DNA from: an uncultured Oscillospiraceae bacterium
GTDB lineage: Bacteria > Bacillota > Clostridia > Oscillospirales > Oscillospiraceae
Reading direction: 5' to 3'
Length of the DNA: 57,726 nucleotides
NCBI GenBank assembly: GCA_944383195.1
Contig: CALWOP010000003.1
Coordinates: 1 to 57,726 of the forward strand
Position numbers and translations under genes: made by a program. Positions 38,122-47,653 of this stretch are shown here, in pieces (positions within the stretch are counted from its first letter, which is position 1; each line of letters opens with the position of its first letter). Below the pieces are notes generated by a model. That model was not told where the DNA came from. It ran no database searches and saw only the letters and a list, made by a program, of their open reading frames with translations.

Positions 38122-38604
38122 TTATGTTCGAACGATCACTGCCACAGCATGGGCGGCCATTCCCTCACCGGAGCCGGTAAAGCCCAGCTTTTCCTCTGTT
38201 GTGGCTTTCACATTGACTCGCTCAGCCTCCACCTCCATGGCCGCCGCCAGACACTGTCGCATGGCAGGAATATAGGGGGCCAGCTTGGGCCGCTGGGCCA
38301 GAACAGTGGCATCTACATTGCCCACACACCAGCCCCGCTCCCGCAGCAGAGCGATCACATGCTCCAGTAATTTGATGCTGTCCGCTCCGGCATAGGCCGG
38401 GTCGGTATCGGGGAAGTGCTGTCCGATATCCCCCAGCCCCGCCGCCCCCAGCAAGGCGTCCATCACTGCATGGGTCAGCACATCCGCGTCTGAGTGCCCC
38501 AGCAGGCCCAGTTCAAACGGGATCTCCTGCCCGCCCAGAATCAGCTTTCGTCCTGTGGTCAGGCGGTGAACATCATATCCGTGTCCCATTCGCAAGTCCG
38601 TCAT
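38122..38604 (-). CDS. ispF: 2-C-methyl-D-erythritol 2,4-cyclodiphosphate synthase
   Basis: Fifth step of the MEP isoprenoid pathway, forming MEcPP with loss of CMP. 160 residues, full length. [10 protein letters not shown] with metal ligands D11 and H13, [20 protein letters not shown] (metal ligand His near 45), and the C-terminal [20 protein letters not shown] are the family motifs. The start overlaps the ispD stop by 4 nt. Confidence 0.96.
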   Translation of the reverse strand: MTDLRMGHGYDVHRLTTGRKLILGGQEIPFELGLLGHSDADVLTHAVMDALLGAAGLGDIGQHFPDTDPAYAGADSIKLLEHVIALLRERGWCVGNVDATVLAQRPKLAPYIPAMRQCLAAAMEVEAERVNVKATTEEKLGFTGSGEGMAAHAVAVIVRT

Positions 38605-39335
38605 AGTCTTCCCTCCCCTCTGGCCTGTAAGATCGCCTCCCCCAGCACCAGATCCAAAGGAGTGGTAATCTTAATGTTCTCCCGGCTCCCCTCTGTCAGG
38701 GTCACCTTTTTGCCCAGACGTTCCACCGCTCCGCAGTCATCCGTAAGCAGTTCCCCATCTTCCAGCGCCTTCTGCGTGGCGGCACGTATGAGGCCCGCCT
38801 CAAATACCTGTGGCGTCTGGACGGCCCGGAGGCAGGAGCGGTCGATCGTCTCCACGCTCAAGCCATCCTCCCACCGCTTTATGGTATCGATCACGGGAAC
38901 GGCCGGTGCGGCGGCTCCGGACCGGGCCGCTGCCGCCACCGCCTCTTCTATGACCTGCTGGGTAACCAGCGGTCTGGCTCCGTCATGGATGGCAATGAGT
39001 TCCGCCTCTGGGTCTGCCTCCCTCAGTCCAGCCTGGACCGAGTGAATACGTTCTTTGCCCCCTACGATGACCTTGCGCACCTTATCCAAGGCAAAAACCT
39101 TGCAAAGACGGCTCACCTCCACCAGCAGATCCTCCCGTGTGACCACGATCACCTCTCCCACAACGGGACAATCCTGAAAGGCGTAGAGGGTATGTACCAG
39201 TACGGGCATCTCCCCCAGGGGAGTGAGCACTTTATCGATCCCCTCCATCCGGCGGGCAGACCCGGCGGCCACTACCACCGCCGAACACAGGGGCGTGGCG
39301 GGCTTTTTCTTCCTTTTTGAAAACAGTCCGGCCAT
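38601..39335 (-). CDS. ispD: 2-C-methyl-D-erythritol 4-phosphate cytidylyltransferase
   Basis: Third step of the MEP pathway, coupling MEP with CTP. 244 residues: the nucleotidyltransferase N-terminus [20 protein letters not shown] (about 18-37), [10 protein letters not shown] near 114-123, and the C-terminal [12 protein letters not shown]. An extra basic stretch [10 protein letters not shown] leads the N-terminus. Placed 72 bp after carD and overlapping ispF, the same pairing as in many Firmicutes. Confidence 0.95.
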   Translation of the reverse strand: MAGLFSKRKKKPATPLCSAVVVAAGSARRMEGIDKVLTPLGEMPVLVHTLYAFQDCPVVGEVIVVTREDLLVEVSRLCKVFALDKVRKVIVGGKERIHSVQAGLREADPEAELIAIHDGARPLVTQQVIEEAVAAAARSGAAAPAVPVIDTIKRWEDGLSVETIDRSCLRAVQTPQVFEAGLIRAATQKALEDGELLTDDCGAVERLGKKVTLTEGSRENIKITTPLDLVLGEAILQARGEGRL

Positions 39336-39407
39336 AGAAAAACCTCCCGTCCATAAAAGAAGGGACCGCAGGGCCCCCTCGTTCTATCATATTGAGCTGT
39401 GGGACAA

Positions 39408-39884
39408 TTATGCCAAAGCGGTGTTCAGCGCTTCTTCCGCGCACTCGTAGCTGACACTTTTGGCCAGAACGATCTCTGAGATCAGGATCTGCTTGGCCGA
39501 GTGCAGCATCTTCCGCTCCCCGGTAGACAGGCCCTTGGCATGGTCCCGGGCCGTAAGGCCCTTGATGACCCAGGCCACCTCAAACAGATCTCCGCTTTTC
39601 ATGCGTTCCATATTTTCTCGGTAACGATGGTTCCAGTTGGAGGTCATTTCGACCTGAATATTGGGAATGGCGGCCAAAATGCGGTCAGCCTGCGCCCCAT
39701 CCACAATCGGCCTCACACCGATCTCCTCACTGCTCTCTGTGGGGATCATCACCACCATGGAGCGGTTGGTCAGTCTTAGAATATAGTAATCCCGCATGAC
39801 CCCATTCACTTTCTTCTGGACGATGCTCTCTACCACGCCCGCCCCATGCATGGGGTGGACTACCTTATCCCCCACCTGAAACAC
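39408..39884 (-). CDS. carD: CarD-family transcriptional regulator
   Basis: 158 residues, an RNA-polymerase-binding protein with an N-terminal Tudor-like RID domain (VFQVGDKVVHPMHGAGVVESI) and a C-terminal helical DNA-binding domain (AKGLSTGERKMLHSAKQILISEI). These proteins stabilise open promoter complexes. The GTG at 39884 is chosen because GAGG lies six bases upstream and family members start just before FQVGD; the open frame extends 28 codons further up to an ATG without a ribosome-binding site. Preceded by a consensus promoter and followed by ispD. Confidence 0.9.
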   Translation of the reverse strand: MFQVGDKVVHPMHGAGVVESIVQKKVNGVMRDYYILRLTNRSMVVMIPTESSEEIGVRPIVDGAQADRILAAIPNIQVEMTSNWNHRYRENMERMKSGDLFEVAWVIKGLTARDHAKGLSTGERKMLHSAKQILISEIVLAKSVSYECAEEALNTALA

Positions 39885-39939
39885 CCTGAACCTCACTTTC
39901 TCCGTCACCAAAGCTATTTTTTCCGCGCTACTGTGATGT

Positions 39940-39968
39940 ATTATAGCAATTTTATCCCAAAATTGCAA
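39940..39968 (-). promoter_or_regulatory. Sigma-A promoter of carD-ispD-ispF
   Basis: Minus strand TTGCAA, 17-bp spacer, TATAAT. It lies inside the longer open frame, which supports the downstream GTG start of carD. Confidence 0.8.
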
Positions 39969-40020
39969 GTAAGAAACCGGATTTCAGGAAAATTTTACAT
40001 TTTATCAGATAAAATTTACA

Positions 40021-40053
40021 AAAAAAGCCGGCTGCGTAAGCAGCCGGCTTTTT
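40021..40053. terminator. Terminator of the ispH-rpsA operon
   Basis: GCCGGCTGC-GTAA-GCAGCCGGC (40027-40048) flanked by A6 and T5. On the minus strand it ends the operon beginning at 45545. Confidence 0.9.
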
Positions 40054-40057
40054 CATC

Positions 40058-42013
40058 TTACTCCTCGGAAGCGGGCTCCTCAGCAGCCTCTTCCTCAGCG
40101 TTGCCCTCCAGCAGGGCACGGATGGACAGGGAGATCTTCTTGTTCTCCATATCCACATCGGTGATCTTCACGTCCACCTTGTCGCCCTCGGCCACCACAT
40201 CGCCGGGCTTCTCCACCCGGTGATCGGCCAGCTGGGAGATGTGGATCAGACCGTCCACGCCGGGCACGACCTCAGCAAAGGCGCCGAAGGTCATCAGCTT
40301 GACGATGCGCACATTGGCGGTATCGCCCACCTTGTAGGTGCTGGTAAACACAGTCCAGGGGTCCTGGCTGTGATCCTTCATGCCCAGGGAGATCTTCTTC
40401 TTCTCCTTATCGGCGGCAATGACATACACCTCGACAGTGTCGCCCACCTTCACCACCTCGGAGGGGTGCTTGATGCGGGACCAGGACAGCTCGGAGATGT
40501 GAACCATACCGTCCACGCCGCCGATGTCAACAAAGGCGCCATAGGAAGTCAGGGACTTCACAGTGCCGGTGTAGCGCTTGCCCTCTTCGATCTCAGCCCA
40601 GACCTTCTCGGCGGCAGCGGCACGCTCAGCGCGCAGCACACGGCTGATGGAACCCACCACACGGCGGCGGGCACGATTGACCTCAGTGATGACCAGACGG
40701 ACGCGCTGTTTGAGCAGGTCGGTCATGGGAGCCTCACGGGGCAGGCCAGTCTGGGAAGCGGGCACGAACACCCGAACACCCTTGACGGAGACAACCACGC
40801 CACCCTTGTTATCCTCGGTGACGACACCCTCCACCACGGTCTCATTCTCACGGGCGGCCTCGATCTCTTCCCAGCCCTTGTTGATGTCCAGGCGGCGCTT
40901 AGACAGCTTCACCAGGCAGTCACGATCGCTGACCTGCATAACGATGGACTCGATCTCATCGCCAACCTTCACCAGATCCTCCACCTTGGCGTTGGGATCG
41001 TCGGTCAGCTCGGACAGGGCAATGTAGCCGGGGTACTTGATACCCAGCTCGACCTGAACTTCGGTGGGCGTGATGGCCACAACGGTACCGGTAACCTTAT
41101 CTCCATTATTTAAAGTTTTGATCGACTCCTCCAGCAGCTCCGCGAAGGATTTTTCGATCTCCATGATTTCATCGCTCATTTTGTCATAGACCTCCTTTAT
41201 TATCCACGCGGGCGTAGATGCGCCCGCCGTGATGCCGACCATATTCGCCTTGGGCAGTTGACTCAGCTCCAGATCTTCCGCCCGCTCAATGAGCAGGACG
41301 TGGGGGCAAAATTCCCCGCAAATTTCCGCAAGACGCTTGGTATTGGAGCTGTGCCGATCTCCAACCACCACCATCAGCTCACACTTTTGAGCCAGCTGAC
41401 GTGCCTCCTCCTGGCGTTTTGATGTCGCTCCACATATTGTATCAAAAAATTCTGCGTTTGTACACTCTTTTTTTGCTTTTTTCACGCACCCTTCCCAAAT
41501 TTTCTTGGTCGAGGTGGTCTGAGAAACAAAGGTCAGGGGGCGTTCTTTCCGTTCAGGAGCTTCTGACAGCCAGCGCTCCAGCTCCTCCTCCCCGGACACC
41601 ACCACCGGCGAACGGCACCAGCCCGCAATGGCCAATACCTCCGGGTGGTCGGGCGTGCCTACAATCACCGGCTGCCGCCCTCTCTGCTCCGCTTCTTCCA
41701 CGATCTGATGAATCCGGGTCACATTGGGACAGGTGGCATCCAGGATCTCAATGCCACGCTCCTCCAGTCCCTGATGTACCGCTCGGCTCTCTCCGTGGGA
41801 GCGGATGATGACCGCGCTGCCCTCCGGTACGTCCTCCGGCTGTTTCACTGCATATAGGCCCTGAGCTGCCAAGTGATCCACTACATCCCGATTATGGATA
41901 ATGGAACCCAGCATTACACAGGGCGTCTTTTGTGCGGCAGTCCGCTCGGCCAGCTCTACTGCCCGGCGCACGCCATAACAAAATCCCGCAGATTTCGCAA
42001 GTATTACTTTCAT
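40058..42013 (-). CDS. ispH: Fused HMBPP reductase (IspH) and ribosomal protein S1
   Basis: 651 residues with two functions. Residues 1-280 are IspH, the Fe-S enzyme of the last MEP step: the three cluster cysteines are in AGFCYGV (C12), DATCPNV (near 96) and FDTICGAT (near 193), with the substrate SHGES motif near 74. From about 305 come four S1 RNA-binding domains (GDKVTGTVVAITPTEVQVEL; VVEGVVTEDNKGGVVVSVKG; GKRYTGTVKSLTSYGAFVDI; GDTANVRIVKLMTFGAFAEV), then an acidic tail. The fusion is known in several Clostridia and would supply S1. ATG at 42013 overlaps the plsC stop by 4 nt. Confidence 0.95.
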   Translation of the reverse strand: MKVILAKSAGFCYGVRRAVELAERTAAQKTPCVMLGSIIHNRDVVDHLAAQGLYAVKQPEDVPEGSAVIIRSHGESRAVHQGLEERGIEILDATCPNVTRIHQIVEEAEQRGRQPVIVGTPDHPEVLAIAGWCRSPVVVSGEEELERWLSEAPERKERPLTFVSQTTSTKKIWEGCVKKAKKECTNAEFFDTICGATSKRQEEARQLAQKCELMVVVGDRHSSNTKRLAEICGEFCPHVLLIERAEDLELSQLPKANMVGITAGASTPAWIIKEVYDKMSDEIMEIEKSFAELLEESIKTLNNGDKVTGTVVAITPTEVQVELGIKYPGYIALSELTDDPNAKVEDLVKVGDEIESIVMQVSDRDCLVKLSKRRLDINKGWEEIEAARENETVVEGVVTEDNKGGVVVSVKGVRVFVPASQTGLPREAPMTDLLKQRVRLVITEVNRARRRVVGSISRVLRAERAAAAEKVWAEIEEGKRYTGTVKSLTSYGAFVDIGGVDGMVHISELSWSRIKHPSEVVKVGDTVEVYVIAADKEKKKISLGMKDHSQDPWTVFTSTYKVGDTANVRIVKLMTFGAFAEVVPGVDGLIHISQLADHRVEKPGDVVAEGDKVDVKITDVDMENKKISLSIRALLEGNAEEEAAEEPASEE

Positions 42014-42666
42014 TTGATCTGTTCCCCCAGAGCATGGACACGGTCCAGCAAGTCATGGGCAATGGCCTGAAGCTCCTCAGCTGTCGGCTTTCTTCCGGCA
42101 AACGAGGGCATATAGGGCTCACCGATCACTACGGTATTAAAGCGAAACAGCCGCTTTTTGGGCTGGATGTAAACCGGCAGCAGAGGCACCCCTGTCCGGG
42201 CGGCAAAAAGCGCCGCGCCGGTTTTGGCCTCTACGTGCTCTCCTTCATGGACCCGGGTCCCCTCAGGAAACATGAGCAGCTTATCCCCGTCTTTCAGGAC
42301 TTTCAGCGCCGTCTTCACCGCTTTCATATCTGCCGCCCCCCGGTCCACACCGAATACCCCGGCCTTGGACAGCAGCCATCCAATGAGAGGGACCCGCATG
42401 ATCTGGATCTTGGCCATGGCCCGCATGGGGTATTTATGCCCAAAGGCAAACACCACATAAAAGGGGTCGCCGGCAGTGGTATGGTTGGGACAGATAACCG
42501 CAGGGCCCTCTGGAATGTTTTCCCGTCCAATGGCCTTGACCGGACGAAAAAGATTGAAAAAGGGCCAAATGACTGCATATAAGAAATGGAACATAGCGTC
42601 CATTTCTCTGCGCCGGTTTCCGTCTTCCCGCAGCAGGGCGCTATTTTCCTTCACTTCTTCACTCAC
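42010..42666 (-). CDS. plsC: 1-acyl-sn-glycerol-3-phosphate acyltransferase
   Basis: Second acylation of phosphatidic acid synthesis, at the membrane. 218 residues. The catalytic NHTTAGD (HX4D, near 61-67), FPEGTR (near 133) and VPLLPVYI are PlsC motifs; one N-terminal hydrophobic stretch (about 25-40). Overlaps both cmk and ispH by 4 nt, so the order cmk-plsC-ispH/rpsA is one coupled operon, as in related Clostridia. Confidence 0.92.
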   Translation of the reverse strand: MSEEVKENSALLREDGNRRREMDAMFHFLYAVIWPFFNLFRPVKAIGRENIPEGPAVICPNHTTAGDPFYVVFAFGHKYPMRAMAKIQIMRVPLIGWLLSKAGVFGVDRGAADMKAVKTALKVLKDGDKLLMFPEGTRVHEGEHVEAKTGAALFAARTGVPLLPVYIQPKKRLFRFNTVVIGEPYMPSFAGRKPTAEELQAIAHDLLDRVHALGEQIK

Positions 42667-43340
42667 AGATTGATCTTCTCCTTTACCAACTGGAGCAGGG
42701 CCTCCAGGCTCTGTTCCAGATTCAGCTGGGTCGTGTCCAGCAAGGCCGCATCCTCTGCCCGCCGCAGGGGGGCGATGGGACGCTGCTCATCCTGTTTATC
42801 CCGCTGTATGATATCCCGCAGGATCGTGTCAAACTCCGCCTGCTGTCCCCGCTGACGAAGCTCCAGAACACGGCGCTTGGCTCTGGCCTCAGGGGCGGCA
42901 GTGAGGAAGATCTTCACATCCGCTTCCGGCAAGACCACTGTTCCAATGTCCCGGCCATCCATGACAACGCTGTGTTCCCGGGCCTGCCTGCGCTGGAAAT
43001 CCAGCAAAAAATCCCGCACCGCGGGAATCGCCGATACCTTTGAGGCAAGGCCGGAAACCTGATGCTCCCGGATCGCCTTTGACACATCCTCACCGCTCAG
43101 GAACATCCGCTGTTCTCCGTCCTGACCATAGTCCATACGGATGTCCAAGGTCCCCAGAAGCTGGGACACCTTGCCCACATCCTCCGTGGCAATTCCTGCC
43201 CGGAGCACAGCCAGGGCCACTGTGCGGTAAATCGCCCCGGTGTCTACATATAAAAATCCCAATGCTCTGGCCAGCTGCCGGGCCAGGGTACTTTTCCCCG
43301 CTCCAGCCGGGCCGTCAATGGCGATGCTCTTCTTTTCCAT
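42663..43340 (-). CDS. cmk: Cytidylate kinase
   Basis: Phosphorylates CMP/dCMP with ATP. 225 residues. P-loop IDGPAGAGKSTLARQLA (about 7-23), DTGAIYRTVAL, the CMP-binding SGEDVSKAIREHQVSGLASKVSA and MDGRDIGTVVLP are typical. ATG 43340 follows AGAGGAAGCTT; an upstream in-frame ATG has no such signal. Confidence 0.95.
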   Translation of the reverse strand: MEKKSIAIDGPAGAGKSTLARQLARALGFLYVDTGAIYRTVALAVLRAGIATEDVGKVSQLLGTLDIRMDYGQDGEQRMFLSGEDVSKAIREHQVSGLASKVSAIPAVRDFLLDFQRRQAREHSVVMDGRDIGTVVLPEADVKIFLTAAPEARAKRRVLELRQRGQQAEFDTILRDIIQRDKQDEQRPIAPLRRAEDAALLDTTQLNLEQSLEALLQLVKEKINL

Positions 43341-43428
43341 AAGCTTCCTCTTTCCACAAACCATACTTCACATCTCGTGCCATACCCGCAGCCTATAGCC
43401 TGGGGTTCCCGTGTAGGACTAGGAGGCA

Positions 43429-44685
43429 CTATTCCTTCCCCAGCAGATACGCCGCCGCGTATTCCCCGGCCGCCCGGCCGGTCGCCCAGGCAATTTGCAG
43501 ATTAAATCCGCCGGTATAGGCATCTACATCCAGCAGCTCACCAGCAAGATACAATCCCTTTACCTTCTTAGAAGCCATTGTCTTGGGATCTACCTCTCCC
43601 ACTTTGACTCCGCCGGACGTCACAATGGCTTCCGCAATGGGACGCGGAGCGGAAATGGGCACAGGGAACGCTTTCAGTAATTCTAACAGACGGCGGCGCT
43701 CCTCCCGTGTCACATCATGGGCCTTCTTTTCGCCGGAAATTTCGGTACACTGGAGGATCACGGGAATCATCAGCCGGGGCAACAGGGTCCCCATCAGGTT
43801 GTTCATGTCCCGGTTGGCGCCCTGACTCAATTCCCGCACCAGTCGGGCGTCTAATGCCTGCTCATCCAAGGCGGGCTTCAGATCGATGAAGCAGGTGTAT
43901 TGCTCCCGGTCAAAATTGCGCATATGGGCGCTGGCGGAGAGGACCAGCGGGCCGGACAGACCAAAGTGCGTAAAGAGCATCTCTCCCTGCTCCCGGTACA
44001 AAGTCTTCCCTTTCTGGTTTTTCACCGTCAGCATCACATTTTTCAATGCCAGACCCTGCATACGTCCGCAAAACGCCTCCGGCGACTCCAGCGGCACCAG
44101 AGAGGGCTTTGGCTCTACCACGGTATGCCCTGCCGAAGCGGCCATTTGGTGCCCGTCGCCGGTGGAGCCGGTGGCCGGATAGGAAACTCCTCCCGTGGCC
44201 AAAATTACGGCTCCAGGCTCCAACGGTCCTTGTTCCGTATCCAAGCCCACCACTTTTTCTTCCTCCACCCGCAATCCAGTGACCCGGGTCTGGAGGACAG
44301 GAACCTTACACCGCTTCAATTCATAATAGAGGGCGTCAATGATATCAGCGGCCTTGTCTGATTGCGGAAAGACCCGGTTGCCCCGTTCCACTTTCAGAGG
44401 CACACCTAAATCCTCAAAAAACCGCTCCACATAGTCCGGAGGCGTATGGTTCACGCAGCTGTATAAAAACTTTCCATTTCGGGGGGTAGCGGCCAGCACT
44501 TCCTCGGATGTGCAGTGATTGGTCACATTACACCGGCCTTTCCCGGTGATGTACAGTTTACGCCCCAGTTTGGGGTTGCGTTCCACCAGTATCACCGGAC
44601 AGCCGATTCGGGCAGCGCAGATCGCCGCCATCATCCCGGCCGCCCCGCCGCCAACTACGTATAGTTTGTTCTGATCTCCAGTCAC
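43429..44685 (-). CDS. HI0933/BaiN-type FAD flavoprotein
   Basis: 418-residue NAD(P)/FAD-dependent oxidoreductase. The FAD dinucleotide motif YVVGGGAAGMMAAICAAR is near 8-25; GRKLYITGKGRCNVTN near 43-58 and ILATGGVSYPATGSTGDG near 166-183 identify the HI0933 family (BaiN-like, YhiN). GTG at 44685 is used; it overlaps the stop of the rpiR gene by 2 nt and GGTGGAG precedes it. Its reaction in this organism is unknown; bile-acid reduction is only one described member. Conserved neighbour of cmk in Clostridia. Confidence 0.88.
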   Translation of the reverse strand: MTGDQNKLYVVGGGAAGMMAAICAARIGCPVILVERNPKLGRKLYITGKGRCNVTNHCTSEEVLAATPRNGKFLYSCVNHTPPDYVERFFEDLGVPLKVERGNRVFPQSDKAADIIDALYYELKRCKVPVLQTRVTGLRVEEEKVVGLDTEQGPLEPGAVILATGGVSYPATGSTGDGHQMAASAGHTVVEPKPSLVPLESPEAFCGRMQGLALKNVMLTVKNQKGKTLYREQGEMLFTHFGLSGPLVLSASAHMRNFDREQYTCFIDLKPALDEQALDARLVRELSQGANRDMNNLMGTLLPRLMIPVILQCTEISGEKKAHDVTREERRRLLELLKAFPVPISAPRPIAEAIVTSGGVKVGEVDPKTMASKKVKGLYLAGELLDVDAYTGGFNLQIAWATGRAAGEYAAAYLLGKE

Positions 44686-45545
44686 TGCTCCACCTTCTCG
44701 TATACGCCGTATTCCTCCCAAATCTCCTCCAGCGTCCGGAAGGTATGGGCCAAATCGTCATTTTTCCGCTGGCTGACTGCCACCAAAAGGGCGTTGACCA
44801 GACTGAGCGGAGCCACCAGCGAGTCTACAAAGGAAGCCATATCGCTGCGGGCTTTCAACGTATACTGCGAGATGGGCGCGAGAGGAGACGCCTCACTGTC
44901 TGTAATGGCCACAGTGGTCGCTTTCCGATCTCGGGCAAAACTCATAGCCTGTACGGTACGGCTGGAATACCGGGGGAAGCTGACACCGATGACCACGTCC
45001 CCCTCCCCAACTCGCAGCAGGCTCTCAAATACCTCACTGGACGTATTAGCAGACACCAGACACACATTTTCAAAAATCAAGTTAAAGTAGAAATGCAGAA
45101 ACGAGGCAATGGCAGCCGAAGAACGCACACCGATGATGTAAATCTTTCTGGCGGAGACAATGGCGTCCACCGCCTTTTCAAAGTTCTCCCGATCCAGTTC
45201 TTCTAGTGTCACACGGATCTTTTCAATGTCTGACTGAAGCACCATGGACAACAGGTCCTGATCCCCAAGGCGGTCATTTGTCACCTCAATGCGCTGCACC
45301 GAGGTAAGGCGGTTGCGGATCATTTTTTGCAGGGACTTCTGCATATCCGGGTATCCATCATATCCCAGCTCCGCAGCAAAGCGCACCACGGTGGATTCGC
45401 TGACCCCTACTTTCTTTCCCAAACGGCTGGCCGTCATAAAGGCGGCCTTATCGTAGGACTCAAGAATAAAATTAGCGATTTTTTTCTGTCCCTTAGAAAA
45501 TGTATGGATATTTTCCTGAATAACGGCCAGAATATCACGATTCAT
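44682..45545 (-). CDS. RpiR/MurR-type regulator
   Basis: 287 residues: an N-terminal RpiR helix-turn-helix (ASRLGKKVGVSESTVVRFAAELGYDGYP, about 39-66) and a C-terminal SIS sugar-phosphate-binding domain (IYIIGVRSSAAIASFLHFY, VVIGVSFPRYSSRTVQAM). It usually senses a phosphosugar. It is coupled to the flavoprotein gene downstream. The ligand cannot be told from sequence. ATG 45545 follows GGAAGTG. The 140 bp upstream hold no clear promoter. Confidence 0.9.
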   Translation of the reverse strand: MNRDILAVIQENIHTFSKGQKKIANFILESYDKAAFMTASRLGKKVGVSESTVVRFAAELGYDGYPDMQKSLQKMIRNRLTSVQRIEVTNDRLGDQDLLSMVLQSDIEKIRVTLEELDRENFEKAVDAIVSARKIYIIGVRSSAAIASFLHFYFNLIFENVCLVSANTSSEVFESLLRVGEGDVVIGVSFPRYSSRTVQAMSFARDRKATTVAITDSEASPLAPISQYTLKARSDMASFVDSLVAPLSLVNALLVAVSQRKNDDLAHTFRTLEEIWEEYGVYEKVEQ

Positions 45546-45686
45546 TCCATTTCACTTCCTGTGTCATTCCCCAGATCAACCGGTCCATCTGAAGTTGTTC
45601 TCTTTTTATCATGGTTCCCGCTCTTTGACCGTATTTGTAATGATACTCGTTTACCGAAAAAAATGCAAGGAAATTTTGCAGGAATT

Positions 45687-46439
45687 TCATTTTCCCTGCA
45701 AAACTCCCTTTGTCTTTTCATGGGCCCACCCCTCGGAAAGGGAGAGCACTTCCTGCTGTGTCAAATTTCTCCACTGACCGGGTCTCAAATTTTGATCCAA
45801 CAGCAGCGCCCCTTCCCGGATGCGCTTCAGACGCAGCACGGTCAGCCCCGCCTGAGCGCACATCCGGCGCACCTGCCGGTTTTTTCCCTGGTGGATGGTA
45901 ACTGACAGCTGGGTCACCCCGCCGCTGCTCCGTCCGCGGCGTACCTTTGCCGGGGCAAGCCGCTCCCCATCCAGTTCCATAGAGGAAGACAGCACGGGCA
46001 GAGCCTTTTCCACGTTACCCGTCACCCACACCAAATATTCCTTCTCCACCTCATGGCTGGGGTGAAGAAGCCGCTGGGTCAGCTCTCCGTCGTCGGTGAG
46101 GATCAGCAGCCCCTCAGAGTCCAGATCTAACCGCCCCACCGGCCACACCCGTCTGCCGCAGCCTGACACCAGCTGTGCCACCGTTTTACGGCCCTTCTCA
46201 TCCGAGAGAGTGGTCACATACCCCCTGGGCTTATGCAGCATCAGATAAGTCTGCGTCCCCGCCAGGCGCAGTGCTCGTCCGTCCACGGCCACCTCGTCCC
46301 GGTCCAAGTCTGCCCGGTCACCCAGATGGGCCTTTTCTCCATTCACGGTCACCCGTCCGGCGGTGATCCACTCCTCCGCCTTACGCCGGGAGGCCAGACC
46401 ACAGGCGGAGATCAGTTTTTGCAGCCGCTCCTCCACCAA
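45687..46439 (-). CDS. rluB: rRNA pseudouridine synthase (RluB/RsuA family)
   Basis: Isomerises a uridine in rRNA. 250 residues: N-terminal S4 RNA-binding domain (ERLQKLISACGLASRRKAEEWI, about 4-25) and the catalytic domain with the Asp in GRLDLDSEGLLILTDDG (about 102-118), then IHQGKNRQVRRMCA near 182. It follows dacF by 19 nt as the last gene of the scpA operon. Confidence 0.93.
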   Translation of the reverse strand: MVEERLQKLISACGLASRRKAEEWITAGRVTVNGEKAHLGDRADLDRDEVAVDGRALRLAGTQTYLMLHKPRGYVTTLSDEKGRKTVAQLVSGCGRRVWPVGRLDLDSEGLLILTDDGELTQRLLHPSHEVEKEYLVWVTGNVEKALPVLSSSMELDGERLAPAKVRRGRSSGGVTQLSVTIHQGKNRQVRRMCAQAGLTVLRLKRIREGALLLDQNLRPGQWRNLTQQEVLSLSEGWAHEKTKGVLQGK

Positions 46440-46458
46440 ACCATCCTCTCTTTCTCAC

Positions 46459-47565
46459 CTAAAGCGCGGCAATCCGCGCCAGGATTTTTTCGATCCAATG
46501 ACCGGACTGTACCCGGTCAGCCGTCGCCGCTTCTCCGGTCTCCAGGGGCACACGCCCTACTTCTTCCCCATTCAGCCGACACACGATCTCGCCTACCTTC
46601 TTCCCTTCTGCCACCGGAGCAGTCAGGCTGGTGCAGTCCAGGCACAGCTGAGTTTCTATCTGCTCGCCCTCTTTTAAGGCAACGCTCAGCTCCTCCCCGG
46701 CTCGCAGTGGGCACACAGGAACAAGGCTCCCCTCCACCGGCAGCTGGCCCACGCTCTCCCCGGCCTGCGCCACGGTCTGGAGCCGGTAGGAAGAAAATCC
46801 CCAGTCAAAAAGGGCGGCATGGTCCGCCCAGTCGTTTGGATCGCTGAGTGTCACGCAGATGAGCGTCATCCCATCCCGCTCCGCCGCTGACACCAGGGTA
46901 CGCCCCGCCTTTTCCGTGTAGCCGGTTTTCAGGCCGATACACCCCTCGTACTGCCAGAGAAGTTTATTGTGGTTGGTAAAGCTCCGCCCACCTAGGGAAA
47001 TGGATTTGGTGGAAACCATCTCCCTCAGCGTTTCATTTTCCAGACAGGCTTGGGCCAACAGGGCCATATCATAGGCAGAGGAATAATGGGCTTCGTCATT
47101 GAGCCCGTTTGGGTTTACAAAATGGCTGTTTTCCATCCCCAGCGCCCTTGCTTTTTCATTCATCCGGGCTACAAAGGACTCTTCCGAGCCTCCACAGACC
47201 TCTGCCACCGCCAGAGCGGCATCATTTCCCGAGCGCAGGAGCATCCCATAAAGAAGAGTCTCCAGTGTCAGCGTCTCCCCCTCCCGCAGGTAGATGGAAG
47301 ATCCCTCCACCCCCACCCACTCCGGGGCCACTGTGACCTCCTGGGACAGCTCCACCCCCGACTCCAGCGCCACCAGAGCGGTCATCAGCTTGGTGATACT
47401 GGCAATGAGGCGCTGGTCGTGGATGTTGTGCCCATAGAGGACACGGCCGCTGCCGGCATCCATCAAAACGGCGGCCTGGGCGCTGGTGTTTACCGCCCCC
47501 GCTTTCCCGGCACAGCCAAACAGCAGGCTCAGCGCCAGCACTCCGCCAGCCAAACGCAGTTTCAT
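46459..47565 (-). CDS. dacF: D-alanyl-D-alanine carboxypeptidase (DacF type)
   Basis: Penicillin-binding low-molecular-weight carboxypeptidase (peptidase S11) that trims peptidoglycan stem peptides. 368 residues. Signal sequence with a possible lipobox (LSLLFGC); active-site SITKLM (SxxK, near 53), SGN near 116 and KTGYTEKAG near 220, then a C-terminal beta domain (PBP5_C). ATG 47565 follows AGGGGTG; a longer in-frame start without a ribosome-binding site is not used. In sporulating Firmicutes DacF affects spore cortex cross-linking, which fits the neighbouring ytfJ. Confidence 0.92.
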   Translation of the reverse strand: MKLRLAGGVLALSLLFGCAGKAGAVNTSAQAAVLMDAGSGRVLYGHNIHDQRLIASITKLMTALVALESGVELSQEVTVAPEWVGVEGSSIYLREGETLTLETLLYGMLLRSGNDAALAVAEVCGGSEESFVARMNEKARALGMENSHFVNPNGLNDEAHYSSAYDMALLAQACLENETLREMVSTKSISLGGRSFTNHNKLLWQYEGCIGLKTGYTEKAGRTLVSAAERDGMTLICVTLSDPNDWADHAALFDWGFSSYRLQTVAQAGESVGQLPVEGSLVPVCPLRAGEELSVALKEGEQIETQLCLDCTSLTAPVAEGKKVGEIVCRLNGEEVGRVPLETGEAATADRVQSGHWIEKILARIAAL

Positions 47566-47653
47566 AAGGTCACCCCTATCTCTTTGGTTCCACCTTATTC
47601 TTCCGCGCATTTCCCCTGCTTATGGCGGGAAATTTTTTCTGCTTATATGGGAT

